From NCBI GenBank assembly GCA_016713175.1, contig JADJPQ010000002.1:62001-126000 (forward strand): a stretch of DNA of 64,000 bases, written 5' to 3'. The position numbers were made by a program, and so were the translations under genes. This document shows, in pieces, positions 62,279 through 64,000 of this stretch. The DNA is from Planctomycetota bacterium (GTDB lineage: Bacteria > Planctomycetota > UBA1135 > UBA2386). The notes under the pieces are model-generated. The model made no database searches. It was not told where the DNA came from and worked only from the letters and a program-made list of their open reading frames with translations. Within the stretch, counting starts at the first letter, position 1; every line of letters begins with the position of its first letter.

Positions 62279-64000
62279 ATGAACCACGTCCGCTTCCCTC
62301 GCCCGATCGCCCGACCGGCCATCCTGTATGCCGCCGTGCTGGCTGCGCTCGCGGCCTGCGGCGACTCTTCGGGTCCGGCGCAGCCCGATCCCAACCTCTA
62401 CCGGATCGTCAAGAAGGACCTGCAGATCACGGTCAAGGAGAACGCCGAGATGCAGGCGCAGCGCGAGACGATCGTGCGCTCCGAGGTCGAAGGCCAGTCG
62501 ACGGTGATCTTCATCATCCCGGAAGGCAGCTACGTCCAGAAGGGCGACAAGCTGGTCGAACTCGACGTCAGCGAGTTGACCGAGAAGCGCGGCACACAGG
62601 GTATCTCGGTCGGCAAGGCCGAGGCCGCACTGGCGCAGGCGCGCAAGGAGAAGGAGATCCTGCAGAAGGAGCTGGTCGCCAAGGAGAACACCGCGCGATC
62701 GCAGCTCCGCATCGCCGAGATGGAACTCGACAAGCTGCTCGGCCGCCGTTCGGAAGCCACCGGCTCCGACGAGGGCAAGAACGCCGAGATGGTGAAGAAG
62801 CTCGGCGAACTGGTCAACACGGCGCCGGACAGCGGGCCAACGGCAGTGCCGGCGGATGCCAGCGCCAAGACCGGCGACACGCCGCCGCCCACGATGCTGG
62901 TCAAGCAGATCGATCCGCGCAACTACAAGCCGCTGGTCGACAAGTTGCATGAGCTGCTGGCCGTCGAAGGCGACGCCATCGGCGGGCTGCAGCGCGACAT
63001 GGGCGACCTGGCCAACAAGGTGCTGCAGCAGGTCGACCAGATCCGTCTGGCGATGGCCGACCTGAAGGTCAAGGAAGACACCTTCGGCTACAGCGAGAAG
63101 CTCGCCAGCAAGTCGTTCATCACCCGCAACGAACTCGAGAAGGACCGGCTCGCCTGGCAGAGCCAATCGTCCAAGGTCACGCTGGCGTGGAATGACCTCG
63201 ACCTGCTGATCAACTACGAACTCGCCAAGGAGCGCATCAAGCTCGAGGACGATCGCGCCAACGCGCGACTCGAACTCGAACGCGTGCTCGCGTCCAACGA
63301 TGCAGCGGTCACCAAGGCCGACAGCGAACTGCAGAGCAAGGACCTGGAGTTCAAGCTGGCCAAGGAGCGGCTGGAGAACCTCGACCGGCAGATCAACAGC
63401 GCCATCATGTATGCGCCGACGCCGGGCCTGGTCGTCTACGCGCGCATCGATCGCGACCGCCGCGGGGGCGAAGCGGTGCGCGAGGGCGTCCAGGTGCGCG
63501 AACGCCAGGAGCTGATCGTGCTGCCGGACACGACCAAGATGCGCTGCGTGCTGAAGGTCCAGGAGGCGCAGGTGGCGATGGTCAAGATCGGTCAGCCGGC
63601 CTACATCCAGGTCGAAGCCCGGGTCGGCGAGACGTTCACCGGCCGCGTCACCAACGTCGCGCCGACCGCCGACTCCAACAGTGGCTGGATGAGCAGCGAC
63701 CGCAAGGTCTACACCACGGTCGTCGAACTCGACAGCGACAACCCGGACGCGACGCTGCGTTCGCGCATGGCGGCGGCCGTGACGGTCGTCGTCGACACGA
63801 TCAAGGACACCCTGGCGGTGCCGCTGCAGGCAGTCCGGCGCGATCGCTCGGTCAACTACGTCTGGACGAAAACGGCGACCGGGCCAAAGGCGGTCGAGGT
63901 CACCGTCGGCCACCACAATGCCGAACAAGTCGAGATCAAGAAGGGCATCGCCGAGGGCGACGTCGTCTACCTGACGCCACCGCCCGGGATCGACGAACCG
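62279..64000 (+). CDS. Membrane-fusion (HlyD/RND-adaptor-like) lipoprotein, 3' truncated
   Basis: 574 codons are visible before the window ends. The lipobox is AALAAC (Cys27). The barrel-sandwich halves flank a long coiled coil: ETIVRSEVEGQSTVIFIIPEG with VQKGDKLVELDVSELTEKR on one side, APTPGLVVYARIDRDRRGG and QVRERQELIVLPDTTKMRC on the other. A beta-barrel-like domain follows (VAMVKIGQPAYIQVEARVGETFTGRV). The coiled coil (about residues 90-390) is long and broken by a Pro/Thr-rich insert (DTPPPTMLVKQIDPRNY). It bridges an inner-membrane transporter, likely encoded just beyond the window, to the TolC-like protein. ATG is three bases after the tolC-like stop. Confidence 0.87.
   Translation, partial: MNHVRFPRPIARPAILYAAVLAALAACGDSSGPAQPDPNLYRIVKKDLQITVKENAEMQAQRETIVRSEVEGQSTVIFIIPEGSYVQKGDKLVELDVSELTEKRGTQGISVGKAEAALAQARKEKEILQKELVAKENTARSQLRIAEMELDKLLGRRSEATGSDEGKNAEMVKKLGELVNTAPDSGPTAVPADASAKTGDTPPPTMLVKQIDPRNYKPLVDKLHELLAVEGDAIGGLQRDMGDLANKVLQQVDQIRLAMADLKVKEDTFGYSEKLASKSFITRNELEKDRLAWQSQSSKVTLAWNDLDLLINYELAKERIKLEDDRANARLELERVLASNDAAVTKADSELQSKDLEFKLAKERLENLDRQINSAIMYAPTPGLVVYARIDRDRRGGEAVREGVQVRERQELIVLPDTTKMRCVLKVQEAQVAMVKIGQPAYIQVEARVGETFTGRVTNVAPTADSNSGWMSSDRKVYTTVVELDSDNPDATLRSRMAAAVTVVVDTIKDTLAVPLQAVRRDRSVNYVWTKTATGPKAVEVTVGHHNAEQVEIKKGIAEGDVVYLTPPPGIDEP

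Noticed and set aside
60563..63928. 1121-codon open frame on the minus strand
   Set aside because: It is antisense to the TolC-like and fusion-protein genes, which have clear family motifs. The frame is a composition artefact.

Overview
The window is GC-rich bacterial chromosome, almost fully coding, with about 36 supportable genes and no tRNA, rRNA, CRISPR array, insertion sequence or phage gene that I could recognise. The likely source is a Planctomycetota-type or similar Gram-negative bacterium. The evidence is an outer membrane (BamA, TolC, OmpA-like and lipobox proteins), a secreted beta-propeller with a calcium-binding linker, very large Ig-like/glycine-rich lipoproteins, an EF-G paralogue, and carboxypeptidase-regulatory-domain secreted proteins. 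This assignment is inference, not proof.

Layout. 1-1.2 kb: 3' end of a secreted beta-propeller gene (+). 1.2-11.5 kb: a minus-strand block transcribed as amidohydrolase, NrnA-like phosphoesterase, metallophosphoesterase, CutA, DASS transporter and GT-C membrane protein, then an ECF sigma factor with a coupled membrane partner, then class I fumarase. 11.5-16.8 kb: two paralogous glycine-rich lipoproteins (-). 16.8-17.3 kb: a divergent intergenic region with strong hairpins. 17.3-19.1 kb: a membrane-anchored alpha-helical protein and a TatD nuclease (+). 19.1-35.5 kb: one long minus-strand run containing prepilin peptidase, OmpA-like lipoprotein, an EF-G-like GTPase, PilT, PilB, PilC, a TPR protein, a type IV pilin, a large secreted protein, and three glycan genes (GT2, GT1, TMTC-like GT-C). 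35.8-49.2 kb: four large surface lipoproteins from at least two families, interleaved. 49.6-60.5 kb: a housekeeping minus-strand run of coaB, ftsK, an FtsK paralogue without its motor, dnaB, bamA and a pyrB fusion. 60.6-64 kb: TolC-like and membrane-fusion lipoproteins of an efflux or secretion pump (+), the second cut by the window end.

How the genes fit together. PilB, PilC, PilT, PilD and a class III pilin form the cytoplasmic and inner-membrane core of a retractile type IV pilus; no secretin or PilMNOP is in the window. A polyprenyl-phosphate sugar synthase-like GT2 and a TMTC-like transferase downstream of the pilin suggest glycosylation of exported protein (inference). The neighbouring large lipoproteins share a short beta module followed by glycine-rich repeats and may form a cell-surface layer or adhesin set (inference). 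Many neighbouring genes overlap by GTGA or ATGA, so translational coupling is common. Start codons were often assigned from these junctions.

Most notable observations: an FtsK paralogue keeping only the membrane and gamma DNA-reading domains; the interleaved lipoprotein families, two members with a conserved cysteine cluster; an aspartate carbamoyltransferase fused to a PyrI-type zinc domain and a further degenerate tail; a BamA stop codon inside a 15-bp tandem repeat; and an EF-G paralogue with a THLD sequence where NKxD is expected.
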